Assembly: GCF_023734775.1 (NCBI RefSeq)
Contig: NZ_AP025732.1
Span: 5,578,501-5,642,500 of the forward strand
Reading direction: 5' to 3'
DNA: 64,000 nucleotides
From: Nostoc cf. commune SO-36
GTDB lineage: Bacteria > Cyanobacteriota > Cyanobacteriia > Cyanobacteriales > Nostocaceae
The notes beneath the pieces are model-generated. The model was not told the origin of the DNA and searched no databases. It saw only the letters and a list, made by a program, of their open reading frames with translations. The position numbers and the translations under genes are program-made. Within the stretch, counting starts at the first letter, position 1. The number at the start of each line of letters is the position of its first letter. Positions 1 to 8,971 of the stretch are shown one piece after another.

Positions 1-200
1 GTACTTCCAGCTGTAGCTAGCCCACCCCCAAGTGGATAAACATCAGCTGTATCCAAAAAGTTGATTCCCGCATCGGCGGCGGTGTCAAGGATTTGTTTGG
101 AAGTTTCTTCGTCTGTCTGCAATCCGAAAGTCATTGTACCGAGACAGAGACGGGAAACAGTCAATCCAGTTTGACCGAGCTTGGTAGTTGGTAATGTCAT
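1..200 (-). CDS. aldo/keto reductase, N-terminal part (runs off the left edge)
   Basis: Reading the minus strand from the ATG at 200 gives [19 protein letters not shown] and continues through LGTMTFG and [17 protein letters not shown]. This is the start of an aldo/keto reductase: the first beta strand followed by the conserved DTA-Y stretch that carries the catalytic Asp and Tyr of the (beta/alpha)8 barrel. The family uses NADPH to reduce aldehydes and ketones in the cytoplasm. About 66 residues are visible and the rest lies outside the window. The substrate cannot be told from this piece. Confidence 0.85.
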   Translation of the reverse strand, partial: MTLPTTKLGQTGLTVSRLCLGTMTFGLQTDEETSKQILDTAADAGINFLDTADVYPLGGGLATAGS

Positions 201-352
201 GGAAACATTTTTTATGTCGTTAAATTTTGATAAGAAAACGAACCGCAAAGGCGCAAAGGACGCAAAGAAAGAAGAAAAATTCTCTGCGTTCCTATGTCAC
301 CGAGTCTTTGCGTCAGCTTTAACCCAAGAGAAGTTTTTCTTTTTTGTATTCT

Positions 353-1003
353 TCAGACAGCTACAGAAGTACGACGACTTTGTGAAATTAGCCATTGTTG
401 CAATTTCGAGTCACTGTAGACTTCATCGGCAATAAAATGATCGCCTTCCGGCAGTACAGTAAAATCTACTCTTCCCCCCACTCCGCGCAAGATATCGACA
501 ATCTGCTGTGTATCTTCAATCGGCAGTTTTTCGTCCTTTGCACCTTGGAATATTTGGATAGGAATTTCTTTGAGTGCGGCTAGTTGGCTTGGTTCTAATG
601 TTTTGGGTACACGACCAGACACTGCTACCAAACCAGCGAAGCGAGTAGGATGAGAAGCAGCGATATGCCATGCCCCAGCCGTACCTAAACTGAATCCAGA
701 TAAAATCACACGGGACGGATCTATGGGTTGGGAGGTAATGAGATTATCCAACAAAGCAATTACGTCAGATTCTCGATCTACCCAGGTTTGTCCTTCAGGA
801 AGCTGGGGAGCTGCAAAGACATAAGGTAAGGGGCTGGATGAATCCACGAAACGAGGTAAACCCCATTTGAGTAGTACATTTATATCTGTACCGCGATCGC
901 GTGCGCCATGCAAAAACAATACGAGTGGTGCAGGTTTATTTGCTTCTTCAGAGACAGGCGAGAAAAGATAAGGCAGTGAAGCGGAACGGTGTTCGATAGT
1001 CAT
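353..1003 (-). CDS. alpha/beta hydrolase (esterase/phospholipase-like)
   Basis: A 216-residue cytoplasmic alpha/beta hydrolase. After a first strand ending LVLFLHGARDRG (oxyanion-hole region) comes the nucleophile elbow GFSLGTAG near residue 100. An acid candidate follows in GAKDEKLP near residue 160, and the catalytic His in EGDHF near residue 190. Length and order fit the small carboxylesterase / dienelactone-hydrolase-like group. It has no signal peptide. It lies between the aldo/keto reductase and the amidohydrolase, all on the minus strand, which suggests a small catabolic cluster. Substrate unknown. Confidence 0.82.
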   Translation of the reverse strand: MTIEHRSASLPYLFSPVSEEANKPAPLVLFLHGARDRGTDINVLLKWGLPRFVDSSSPLPYVFAAPQLPEGQTWVDRESDVIALLDNLITSQPIDPSRVILSGFSLGTAGAWHIAASHPTRFAGLVAVSGRVPKTLEPSQLAALKEIPIQIFQGAKDEKLPIEDTQQIVDILRGVGGRVDFTVLPEGDHFIADEVYSDSKLQQWLISQSRRTSVAV

Positions 1004-1094
1004 AGTTATAATTCTTCTGTATTTTTGGTGGTCAGATACCCGACTTCTTAAAGAAGTCGGGTATCTTGTAACATCTCAATGCCTTGACAAAGAT

Positions 1095-2624
1095 TTAAGC
1101 TACTACAAGGCTCTTATCTACTTGGGGAGTAGGTACTTTCGATTCAACTGCCGTACCCTTGAAGAAGTCAGGATTAGCTTGGGTATAGAACTTGTAAGGA
1201 TTATGGAATACATAAGCCTTAAAGTCCGCTTCAGAAATCACACCTTCTTGTACCAAATCCCAGCTTTCCGCTAGTGGATCGGTCAAATCAGGTACATCCC
1301 AGTGACCAACATCTGAAGAATAAATGGCGTTGATTTTCACACCCAAGGGATTCGCTTTGTCGTTGAATGCTGCTGCGATGGTGCGATCGTCAGACTCGGA
1401 ACCAAAGAAGAAACTATTCACCCAGCGATCGCGGATGTCTTCAATTGTCTCAATCCCGGCTGCGGCAAAGTCTTCCAATTCACTACCAACGGGTGAGCGA
1501 CTATGACGGTTGAAAGAAGAACCCAAGACACTCTTTGTTAATTCCTCTTTACTCAGAGGATGTTCTTGCAGGAACTCGCTACCAAAACGCTCGAACAACA
1601 CGAACAACTCATCAGAATTGGCGTTATCTGGGTTGTAGTTTTGTAGTCCTTTCAGACTGCGCTTGGAGAAACGATCTACTAAATGAATGTAGACGTGAGC
1701 GCCCCAATCTGCACCACCTTCGAGCATAGCTACGCGCAACTGAGGGAAACGTTTGGTAACACCACCAAAGAACAACGCCTTAGCAAATGCTTGGGAACCA
1801 TCGGCAAAGTGACCGATGTGGTTATTCATGTAGTTGCTGATGGAAGAGCGTCCAGTCCAACCTTGACTACCATAATGGGTAGTAATGGGTACACCTAACT
1901 CAACCGCCTTAGCCCAGAATGGATCATAGTCATATTCACTATCTAATCCGTAAAAGTCAATGTAAGAGGCATACTTGGCGATTTCAGGATATTGATCTGC
2001 TGGATATTTATCAGCGATCGCCTTAATTGGACGTTTCACACCACCAGGAATGTTTGCTACTTTAAGTCCTAGTGTTTTTACTGCAAACTCTAACTCCTCA
2101 ACGGCTTCTTGAGGATTACCCATCGGGATGCCAGCTACAGGTGTCAGGCGATCGCTATATTTCCGATATAAGTCAGCATGATAGTGATTGACTGCCCGTT
2201 GCAGTGCTTGACGGTTCTCTTTACTTGCTCCAGCAGGTGCAAGAACATTGTTAGGAAACAGTACCGAATAATCTGATCCTTGCTCTGCTTGACGCTCATA
2301 GAAGAGTTCAGGAAGAGTGTAAGTAGCAAGATCCAAAGTATTGCGGGTTACTCTCGCCCACCAAGGCGATCGAATTGTGCGGTTGTACTGACGTTCTTCT
2401 GGAGTTTGTTGATACCAGTCTTTACCATTGCTCTTGGAATTGAGACGAGAAGCTTCCGCCTTGCGTAATTCATCTACAAGTTTTGAGCCACCGTATTTAG
2501 CAATGTAATCCTCAAGCGCCGGAGTGAAATCATTGGTATGAACATCGGTGTCAATTATCGGATAATCAAGATTTGCCTTGATTGCGGCGGAACGAGAAGT
2601 TTTTAATCTGCTATATTCAGTCAT
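1095..2624 (-). CDS. amidohydrolase family metal-dependent hydrolase
   Basis: A 509-residue protein whose N-terminus, YPIIDTDVHTNDFTPAL, carries the D-x-H metal-binding signature of the amidohydrolase-2 (ACMSD/LigW-like) TIM-barrel family. Later metal or catalytic candidates are the His in TTHYGSQGW (about residue 255), the GGADWGAHVYIH stretch (about 305) and the Asp in IYSSDVGHWDVPD (about 440). Members hydrolyse or decarboxylate small aromatic or amide substrates. The start is the ATG at 2624. The neighbouring flavin monooxygenase on the same strand suggests both act on related organic substrates. The exact reaction is not known. Confidence 0.82.
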   Translation of the reverse strand: MTEYSRLKTSRSAAIKANLDYPIIDTDVHTNDFTPALEDYIAKYGGSKLVDELRKAEASRLNSKSNGKDWYQQTPEERQYNRTIRSPWWARVTRNTLDLATYTLPELFYERQAEQGSDYSVLFPNNVLAPAGASKENRQALQRAVNHYHADLYRKYSDRLTPVAGIPMGNPQEAVEELEFAVKTLGLKVANIPGGVKRPIKAIADKYPADQYPEIAKYASYIDFYGLDSEYDYDPFWAKAVELGVPITTHYGSQGWTGRSSISNYMNNHIGHFADGSQAFAKALFFGGVTKRFPQLRVAMLEGGADWGAHVYIHLVDRFSKRSLKGLQNYNPDNANSDELFVLFERFGSEFLQEHPLSKEELTKSVLGSSFNRHSRSPVGSELEDFAAAGIETIEDIRDRWVNSFFFGSESDDRTIAAAFNDKANPLGVKINAIYSSDVGHWDVPDLTDPLAESWDLVQEGVISEADFKAYVFHNPYKFYTQANPDFFKGTAVESKVPTPQVDKSLVVA

Positions 2625-3007
2625 GTTTTTTTCCTTGAATAAATGACAGAAGTAGTGCTGAGAAATGAGTTATGAGTGCTGAGTACAACAAATACAGACG
2701 AGAATTAGTTAATATTTATCGCGCACTGACTCACCACAAGCTGACAATTCAGAGGCATCCGGAAAACCTCTCTCTAAATCTCTCTCCTTTTAGGAGAGAG
2801 ACTTTGAACTTTCCTCCTTCCCGCGTCGGGAAGGGGGTTAGGTTTTTAGTGGACTTTTCCACATAACGTGAAAAGTCAGACCACAAGAGCATCTACAGCA
2901 CTCGAAACTCACTACTCTTTTTGCTTGTAGTAAGGACTTTAGTCCTGAGTTCACCTAGTATGTGCAAGAAAGAACTAAAGTTCTTACTACGAACCAATCC
3001 TATTTAT
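2625..3007. other. non-coding gap with short hairpin repeats
   Basis: No gene is seen between the amidohydrolase and the monooxygenase. The gap holds CTCTCTCC-TTTTA-GGAGAGAG at 2780-2800, a hairpin common in Nostoc intergenic regions, then a GC-rich short repeat near 2819-2837, and the inverted repeat listed separately at 2927-2990. I see no clear promoter for the amidohydrolase beyond an A/T-rich stretch just upstream of its ATG. Confidence 0.6.
2927..2990. repeat. intergenic inverted repeat (GTAGTAAGGACTTTAGTCC type)
   Basis: The 19-base arm at 2927-2945 (GTAGTAAGGACTTTAGTCC) pairs with 2972-2990 with two mismatches. Each arm contains its own small palindrome around the ACTTTAGT / ACTAAAGT core. 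This looks like a dispersed cyanobacterial hairpin repeat at the 3' end of the monooxygenase gene. No T-rich tail follows, so it is not a canonical terminator. Confidence 0.6.
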
Positions 3008-4347
3008 TTACGCCAAAACCAATCTCTCATTCGCTTGTTTGACAACGAATTGATTACCCGGACGACGCAGCCCCAAGTTTTCCCGCAAAGTACTACCCTC
3101 GTATTCAGTACGGAACAGTCCACGTTTCTGCAAGATGGGAACGACCAAGTTAATGAAGTCATCCAACCCTGTAGGCAAGATGGGCGGCATGATATTAAAA
3201 CCATCTGCTGCACCATTGTTGAACCATTCCTCTAGTTGATCGGCAATACTTTCGGGAGTACCAAGTATAGTGCGATGACCTCGTGCAGTAGCCAGAGAGA
3301 GATACAACTGACGCAGTGTGAGAGTCCCACGAGTAGCTAAATCCCTGACTAATTTCAGACGACTCTTATTATTGTTGGTGTCGCTTGGTAGTTCAGGAGC
3401 TACATCATCTAAAGAATATTTCGACAGATCCACACCTTTGTAATAGTTCCTCAAAATACCCCAAGCAACATCAGGATGAATCAACGATTGCAGAAATTCG
3501 TATTTCTCTTGAGCTTCTTCTTCAGTCCGGCCAATGATTGGGAAAGCCCCAGGCATAATTTTCAGATCCTCTGGAGAACGCTCATATTGCGCCAGCCTCC
3601 CTTTGACATCAGCATAAAATTCCTGGGCATCGGCTAAGGTTTGATTGGCAGTGAAGATTACCTCAGCAGTACGCGCAGCTAAGTCCCGTCCAGCTTCAGA
3701 GGCTCCAGCTTGTACAATTACTGGGTAGCCTTGGGGCGGACGACCGACGTTCAAGGGGCCTTTGACAGAAAAATGTTTACCCTTGTGGTTGAGTATGTGC
3801 AGTTTGTCCGGCTCGAAATAGATACCAGATTCTCTGTCACGGATGAAAGCATCATCTTCCCAACTATCCCACAGTCCTTTGACCACTTTCACAAACTCTT
3901 CTGCACGTTCATAACGCTGGCTATGTTCCGGGTGATGCTCAAGACCGAAATTTAGTGCGGCATTCTCGTTACCTGTGGTGACTACATTCCACCCTGCCCG
4001 GCCTTTACTCAAGTGATCCAAAGAAGCAAACTTCCGTGCCAGGGTGTAGGGTTCTTCGTAGGTAGTCGAGGCAGTGGAAATAAAGCCAATGTTTTGAGTT
4101 ACAGAGGACAAGGCCGAAAAGAGTGTCACCGGCTCGAAATGGACAAGTTTACCATTGCGTTTTTGAGTTTCTGGTTCGCCGCCCCAAACTCCTGGACTGT
4201 CCGCCAGAAAAACTGCATCGAACAAGCCGCGTTGGGCAGTCTGGGTAATTTCTTTGTAATGCTCAAAATTGAATCCAGCGTCTATCTGTGCATCTGGATG
4301 TCGCCATGCAGAAACATGATGTCCAGTGGATTGAATGAATGCACCTA
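3008..4347 (-). pseudogene. LLM-class flavin monooxygenase (NtaA/SnaA/DszA family), 5' end removed by IS
   Basis: About 445 residues of an FMN-dependent class C monooxygenase. It begins LGAFIQSTGHHVSAWRHP and contains FDAVFLADSPGVWGGEP, HLSKGRAGWNVVTTGN and YPVIVQAGASEAGRDLAART, all family hallmarks. Relatives are nitrilotriacetate, pristinamycin and dibenzothiophene-sulfone monooxygenases, which work with a separate flavin reductase. The terminal repeat of an ISAzo13 element abuts the reading frame at 4346-4347. The only upstream start codons lie inside the IS end (TTG at 4360), so the native first 5-10 residues, the ribosome site and the promoter are gone. Otherwise full length. Probably not expressed from its own promoter. 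Confidence 0.8.
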
Positions 4348-5662
4348 GAGAACTCCACAAAAAAAATGATCCAATAGCTATGTGGGTTTAGCAAAAATTT
4401 CTACAAACCATTTTCTGAGATTGGGGAGGCGGTGAATCTGTGTTTCAATTTCTGCCATAGCGGAGGTAGTAAGTTTAACTCCTGTAGAATAAACTGTTTC
4501 TACCAATGTGACCACCGGATTTTTACCCTTAAATGTGAGAGTTTGGGCGAAATTCAGTACAGTCTCAACAGTGTCAAGTAAACTACCATTCCAATGCTGT
4601 TCTAACCAGCCAAAACAACGTTCTATCGGGTTATATTTGCTATGATAAGGCGGATAATAAGCAAGTTGTAACGTCAGTTGAGATGATGTACCAAAATCTA
4701 CAATCCGCTTCATAAATTGAGTGCGGCGAGAATTATTTTCAGGTCCATTATCCTGATTAATCACCAGTTTTTGAATATGAGCAAATCTGTGTTTGACAGT
4801 TTGCCACCAGCTTTCAAGCAAATCAACAATACAATCAGCGGTTAATTTGGAAGAAACAAAGAATAAAAATAACTCGTTGTATTCAGGTATAAAAATGCCG
4901 TAGGGAATCAGAGTTATCTCCGTCGGGAAGTCGTGGTCTACTGAGATGGTTGGCATTCGATTTTTACCCCCACGGTCAAATTCTCCAATCTTAACTGCTA
5001 CCTTAGCATCAATGGAAATTCGCAGAGTATGAGGGTCATTGTCAGCTTCACTATTAATTTGTTCAACTTGTTCAAAAATCGCTTCTGTTTCGGGAATTTT
5101 CTTGATAGGCTTGGTTTTCAGAACTCTTTTTAAGGTATAGCCTAAATCATTCAATTTTCGTCGAATTGTTTCTGATGAAGGTAGTTCTTCCTCTGTGTAA
5201 CCAAATTGTTCAATTAGTTGACGACGGACTTCGCTTGCCGTCATGCGTGTATACAAACGTATACTTTTAAAACTGGGGTCAGTTTGACTTTGTGGGTCTA
5301 CTAACGATTTTATATCCCTCAACAAGTTTGATAATTTTGCTTCAGCCCGCTTGCGTCCACTACGCCTGAAACCATCAATAAAAGGCTGACCACTCTCTAA
5401 CTCCTGCATCCCTTTACGGATAGTGCGCCTATTCCATCCCAACTCCCTTTCCGCCACAGTTTGTCCACCTATTCCCAAACCTTTGACTACTTCTGCCATG
5501 AATTGTCTTCGGTCACTTCCCTTGAGTTTTTTCGCTGTTTTGATGTACAGAGATTTTAGGTGCGCGGTGAGTTGAATGATAGATTTTGGATACATGAGCT
5601 AGACTGCACACTGAATTTATCTTTCTCTTATCATAGGATCAATTATTCTGTGGAGTTCTCTA
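4346..5662. mobile_element. ISAzo13-family insertion sequence, copy 1
   Basis: Inverted terminal repeats TAGAGAACTCCACA are exact at both ends (4346-4359 and, reversed, 5649-5662). The similarity extends inward to TGATCC over about 27 bp. The only gene is a 405-residue DDE transposase on the minus strand. The flanks are two different genes, each missing its 5' end (a flavin monooxygenase on the left and a DOPA-dioxygenase-like gene on the right). Beyond a possible TA there is no target duplication. This fits an insertion followed by an adjacent deletion of the shared intergenic region. Confidence 0.82.
4378..5595 (-). CDS. ISAzo13-family transposase (intact)
   Basis: A 405-residue transposase. 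The N-terminal helix-turn-helix region carries ELGWNRRTIRKGMQELESG. The DDE catalytic core includes ISIDAKVAVKIGEFDRGGKN, VINQDNGPENNSRRTQF and YYPPYHSKYNPIERCFGWLE. The DNGPENNSRR and KYNPIER blocks are typical of the ISAzo13 / PF07592 group. The single uninterrupted frame suggests an active or recently active element. A homologue at 12715-13928 needs a frameshift. Confidence 0.9.
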   Translation of the reverse strand: MYPKSIIQLTAHLKSLYIKTAKKLKGSDRRQFMAEVVKGLGIGGQTVAERELGWNRRTIRKGMQELESGQPFIDGFRRSGRKRAEAKLSNLLRDIKSLVDPQSQTDPSFKSIRLYTRMTASEVRRQLIEQFGYTEEELPSSETIRRKLNDLGYTLKRVLKTKPIKKIPETEAIFEQVEQINSEADNDPHTLRISIDAKVAVKIGEFDRGGKNRMPTISVDHDFPTEITLIPYGIFIPEYNELFLFFVSSKLTADCIVDLLESWWQTVKHRFAHIQKLVINQDNGPENNSRRTQFMKRIVDFGTSSQLTLQLAYYPPYHSKYNPIERCFGWLEQHWNGSLLDTVETVLNFAQTLTFKGKNPVVTLVETVYSTGVKLTTSAMAEIETQIHRLPNLRKWFVEIFAKPT

Positions 5663-5911
5663 AGACTTGGACACTGGCACGATCAACCCATTGGCCCGCA
5701 TCCACAAGCAATGTATCAAGTTGCCTTTTTACCAAACCAATTTACGCAAGTCGTCTCCTGGTTAATGCTCAACCGTGAAGGGTTATATATTCTCGTCCAC
5801 CCTGAGACGGGTGATGATGTCACAGATCATACAGCACATTCTTTATGGCTAGGAAATAAGCTAGATTTAAACATCGATTTCCTACAACGCATCAAACCCA
5901 ACGCCTCTTAA
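5663..5911 (+). pseudogene. DOPA 4,5-dioxygenase-family protein, C-terminal fragment
   Basis: Reading frame 5663-5911 gives LGHWHDQPIGPHPQAMYQ followed by WLMLNREGLYILVHPETGDD and DHTAHSLWLGNKLDLNIDF. This is the C-terminal two thirds of the small DOPA 4,5-dioxygenase family (about 110 residues), with the conserved histidines of HWHD, GPHP, LVHP and DHTAH. The first 25-30 residues and the promoter were lost at the ISAzo13 junction. It was probably divergently transcribed from the monooxygenase on the other side of the element. Confidence 0.78.
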
Positions 5912-6068
5912 AAATCCTCTGCGCTTCCCTTGGCGTACCTACCCTGCGGGAAGGCAAAGCGCCTATGCGTTTAAAAACCGCTAAAATTTTATGCGCTAAT
6001 TCGTAATAGGCATACTTTTTCGGATCTTGCATTTGCGGCTTATCTATGTGAATATTCTATCAGTAAAA

Positions 6069-6094
6069 TACGGTAAGTTGCTCAATTTACCGTA
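6069..6094. promoter_or_regulatory. 26-bp operator palindrome, site A (upstream of substrate-binding protein 1)
   Basis: TACGGTAA at 6069-6076 and TTACCGTA at 6087-6094 form perfect 8-bp arms. Extended to 12-bp arms (TACGGTAAGTTG / CAATTTACCGTA) there is one mismatch around a central CT. It ends 31 bp before the ATG at 6126. Three further 26-bp matches lie at 10183-10208, 17389-17414 and 18502-18527, all upstream of genes in the same island. Probably the binding site of a dimeric regulator; the regulator is not in the window. Confidence 0.72.
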
Positions 6095-6125
6095 ATATTG
6101 TTATTGCTTGTAGTTTAATGTACGT

Positions 6126-7181
6126 ATGTTCAGTAAGTATTTACCACATCGACTGATGAAGATTGTCAGCAGTTTTCTTCAGAATTATGAAATATCCAGA
6201 ATTGGCACATTTGCCTTATTCTTTGCTGTCGGATTAAGTTTAACTCTTGTGATCTCGGCTTGTTCTCCCAACAACACAAGTAACTCCGCCGCAACGCAGA
6301 CAACAAATCAAGGTGTGGTAGTTCGTATCGGCTATCAAAAAGCGGCTACTATTCTCAACGCTCTCAAGAACCGAGGCAGTTTAGCGCAAACTTTAACTGC
6401 TGCTGGTGCTTCAGTGACATGGGCGGAATTCCCCGCAGGCCCACCTATGCTAGAAGCAATGAATGTAGGTAGTATTGACTTTGGCTACACAGGAGAATCA
6501 CCACCAATATTTGCCCAAGCCGCAGGTACTCCCTTGCTTTATGTTGCTTACGATCCTTGGAGTCCCAAAGCCGAAGCAATTATTGTTCCGAAAAACTCAC
6601 CAATTAAAACCGTTGCTGAACTTAAGGGGAAAAGAGTAGCCTTTGCTAAAGGGTCAAACACTAACTATCTTGTTGTCAAAGCTATAGAAGCTGCCGGATT
6701 AAACTATAGTGACATCCAACCAGCACATCTCACACCAGCAGATGCCCGTGCAGCCTTTGAAGGCGGTAACGTTGATGCTTGGGCAATTTGGGACCCTTAC
6801 CTAGCAGCAGTTGAACACGATCTAGATGTCAGGATATTAACAGATGCGACAAATTTAGCACCAAATCGGGGTTACTATCTTGCTCGTCAAGAGTTTGTCA
6901 ATTCTCACCCAGATTTGTTGAAAACCCTTTTAGATGAAATCAGCAAAACAGATAAATGGGCAGCAGATAATCCAGAGGAAGTTGCCAAGTTTCTAGAACC
7001 AGAATTAGGTATTAAAGCAGCAGCATTGGAAATTGCTGAAAAACGCCGGGAGTATGGCGTTTTACCGCTCACAGATGAAGTCATCACTCAGCAACAAAAC
7101 ATTGCTGACACTTTTCATAAAATTAAGCTAGTTCCCAAGCAAATCCAAGTCAAAGAAATCGTTTGGAAAGGTAATTCGTAA
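6126..7181 (+). CDS. sulfonate-type ABC transporter substrate-binding lipoprotein (SsuA-like), copy 1
   Basis: A 351-residue periplasmic binding protein of the SsuA/NMT1 fold. After a hydrophobic segment the lipobox LVISAC gives a lipidated Cys near residue 46. The mature part holds VRIGYQKAATILNALKNRG, WAEFPAGPPMLEAMNVGSID, TGESPPIFAQAAGTPLLYVA and VDAWAIWDPYLAAVE, all typical of aliphatic-sulfonate or taurine binding proteins. ATG 6126 is taken as the start; an in-frame ATG at 6156 would also leave a signal peptide. No SsuB or SsuC gene is nearby, so it must work with a transporter encoded elsewhere. Site A lies just upstream. Confidence 0.88.
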   Translation: MFSKYLPHRLMKIVSSFLQNYEISRIGTFALFFAVGLSLTLVISACSPNNTSNSAATQTTNQGVVVRIGYQKAATILNALKNRGSLAQTLTAAGASVTWAEFPAGPPMLEAMNVGSIDFGYTGESPPIFAQAAGTPLLYVAYDPWSPKAEAIIVPKNSPIKTVAELKGKRVAFAKGSNTNYLVVKAIEAAGLNYSDIQPAHLTPADARAAFEGGNVDAWAIWDPYLAAVEHDLDVRILTDATNLAPNRGYYLARQEFVNSHPDLLKTLLDEISKTDKWAADNPEEVAKFLEPELGIKAAALEIAEKRREYGVLPLTDEVITQQQNIADTFHKIKLVPKQIQVKEIVWKGNS

Positions 7182-7308
7182 TTCGTAATTCGTAATTCGT
7201 AATTTAGGAAGTCCCATCTTCCTCATCTCCCACCCTGCGGGTTCGCGCTAGCGTCTCTGCAAGAGAAGCTAAAGCTACATCTCCACCACTCCCCACTTCT
7301 AAAAGCTT

Positions 7309-8016
7309 ATGGACATCAATACCCAACAGATAAAAACTGATGTACTTGTCATTGGTGGCGGTACAGCCGGGACAATGGCTGGAATTAAAGCCAAACAAGC
7401 GAATCCAGATGCAGAAGTGTTGATCTTAGAAAAGGCTAACATCCGACGGAGTGGTGCGATCGCAATGGGTATGGATGGCGTGAATACCGCAGTCATTCCC
7501 GGTCATTCTACCCCAGAACAATACGTGCGCGAAATCACCCTTGCTAACGATGGGATTGTAAACCAAAAAGCCGTTTATCAAACAGGCAAATTAGGTTACG
7601 AAGTCATCCAAGAATTAGAAAGCTGGGGTGTGAAATTTCAAAAAGATGCCCAAGGCAACTATGACTTAAAACAAGTGCATCGTGTGGGTAAATATGTCTT
7701 ACCCATGCCAGAAGGAAAAGACCTCAAAACAATTCTCACTCGCCAAGTCAAACGCCACAAAGTCAAAGTTACAAATCGCGTCATGGCAACCCGTGTATTA
7801 GTCAAAGAAGGACGTGCTATTGGTGCAGTAGGATTTGATGTCAGAAATGGTGATTATATTGTCATTCAAGCTAAAGCAGTCATTTTATGTACAGGTGCTT
7901 GTGGCAGATTAGGATTACCCGCTTCTGGTTATCTCTACGGCACTTATGAAAATCCTACCAATGCCGGAGATGGCTATTCAATGGCTTATCATGCACTTAC
8001 AACACAGATGGCTTGA
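7309..8016 (+). pseudogene. FAD-binding fumarate reductase / APS-reductase-like flavoprotein, truncated after about 230 residues
   Basis: Starts MDINTQQIKTDVLVIGGGTA with the GxGxxG dinucleotide fold. It continues with ILEKANIRRSGAIAMGMDGV, GRAIGAVGFDVRNGDY and ILCTGACGRLGLPASGY, as in fumarate reductase / succinate dehydrogenase / adenylylsulfate reductase A subunits. These are usually 550-650 residues. Here the frame ends with NAGDGYSMAYHALTTQMA and a stop, and no downstream homology is visible, so the capping and catalytic domains are missing. It follows substrate-binding protein 1 by 127 bp and may have been in the same operon. Probably a dead fragment made by a deletion. Confidence 0.78.
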
Positions 8017-8126
8017 ATACAACCTCTGCTCTCCTTTGCGTGAGCCTCCGCGACCCTCTGCGTTTAAAAATTCTCCCCAATTCGTGGACTGGGTACTGAT
8101 TTTTTCACTCAGCACCCAGTACCTTT

Positions 8127-8948
8127 TCATCGCAACTCAAAACCCAAATTTTTCAAAGCTTCCTGCAAGCGATCGCGTCCCGATAAAGATTCAGCAAACG
8201 CTACTCGTTTAGCTGAGTGTTCTGACCAATCGCCGGCAACATTCATCTGTTGGGAATTGTAGAATGCTTTCATGATTTGGTTATAAAGAGCAATTTCCTC
8301 ATCTTGTTTCTCTAATTGATAAGTCTCCCGATGCAATACTGCTGCTTGGGGTAAACGCGGTTTAACTTCCACATTTACGGATGAATCTGCATAACCAACA
8401 CACAAGCCAAAAACGGCAAAGACATGAGGCGGTAAATTTAAAACTTCTGCCACTTCTTCTGGACGGTTACGCAATGCACCAATATAAACTGTTCCCAAAC
8501 CCAGAGATTCGGCAGCGACAACAGCATTTTGCGCTGCTAATGCTGCATCTATAGCCGCCATCAGAAACATTTCCAGATAATCTAAACCTTCATGGGGTAA
8601 TCCTTGACTTTCAGCGACAGATGTTAATCTCGCCAAATCTGCTAACCACACCAGAAATAAAGGACACTGGCGAATATGCGCTTGGTTATTCGCCAACTGC
8701 GATAACTTCTCCTTACGTTGTGCATCTTCTACTGCAATTACACTCCACGTCTGGAGATTTGAGGAAGTCGATGCAGATTGGGCTGCTGCTACCAAAGTTT
8801 CTAGAGTATTTGATGGTAGCGGATCGCTCAAGTAAGCGCGAATTGAACGGTGGGACAGTAAATGAGATATTGTCTCATTCCAAGGAATATCTGCATTGAA
8901 CGCGTCTACGCCATAACGACGATGGAATAACTCAGTAGGATTGGTCAT
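8127..8948 (-). CDS. nitroreductase family NADPH-dependent flavin oxidoreductase (NfsA/Frp-like)
   Basis: A 273-residue flavoprotein. The signature LLSHRSIRAYLSDPLP near residue 30 binds the FMN phosphate; SASTSSNLQTWSVIAVED, AQNAVVAAESLGLGTVYIGA and VFAVFGLCVGYAD follow the NfsA/FRP order. The family transfers electrons from NAD(P)H to nitro compounds, quinones or free FMN. It lies 23 bp downstream of substrate-binding protein 2 on the same strand, so the two are probably co-transcribed from the promoter with operator site B. In a sulfonate context it could supply reduced flavin to a monooxygenase; this is inference. Confidence 0.86.
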   Translation of the reverse strand: MTNPTELFHRRYGVDAFNADIPWNETISHLLSHRSIRAYLSDPLPSNTLETLVAAAQSASTSSNLQTWSVIAVEDAQRKEKLSQLANNQAHIRQCPLFLVWLADLARLTSVAESQGLPHEGLDYLEMFLMAAIDAALAAQNAVVAAESLGLGTVYIGALRNRPEEVAEVLNLPPHVFAVFGLCVGYADSSVNVEVKPRLPQAAVLHRETYQLEKQDEEIALYNQIMKAFYNSQQMNVAGDWSEHSAKRVAFAESLSGRDRLQEALKNLGFELR

Positions 8949-8971
8949 AATTACGAACTACTAATTACGAA

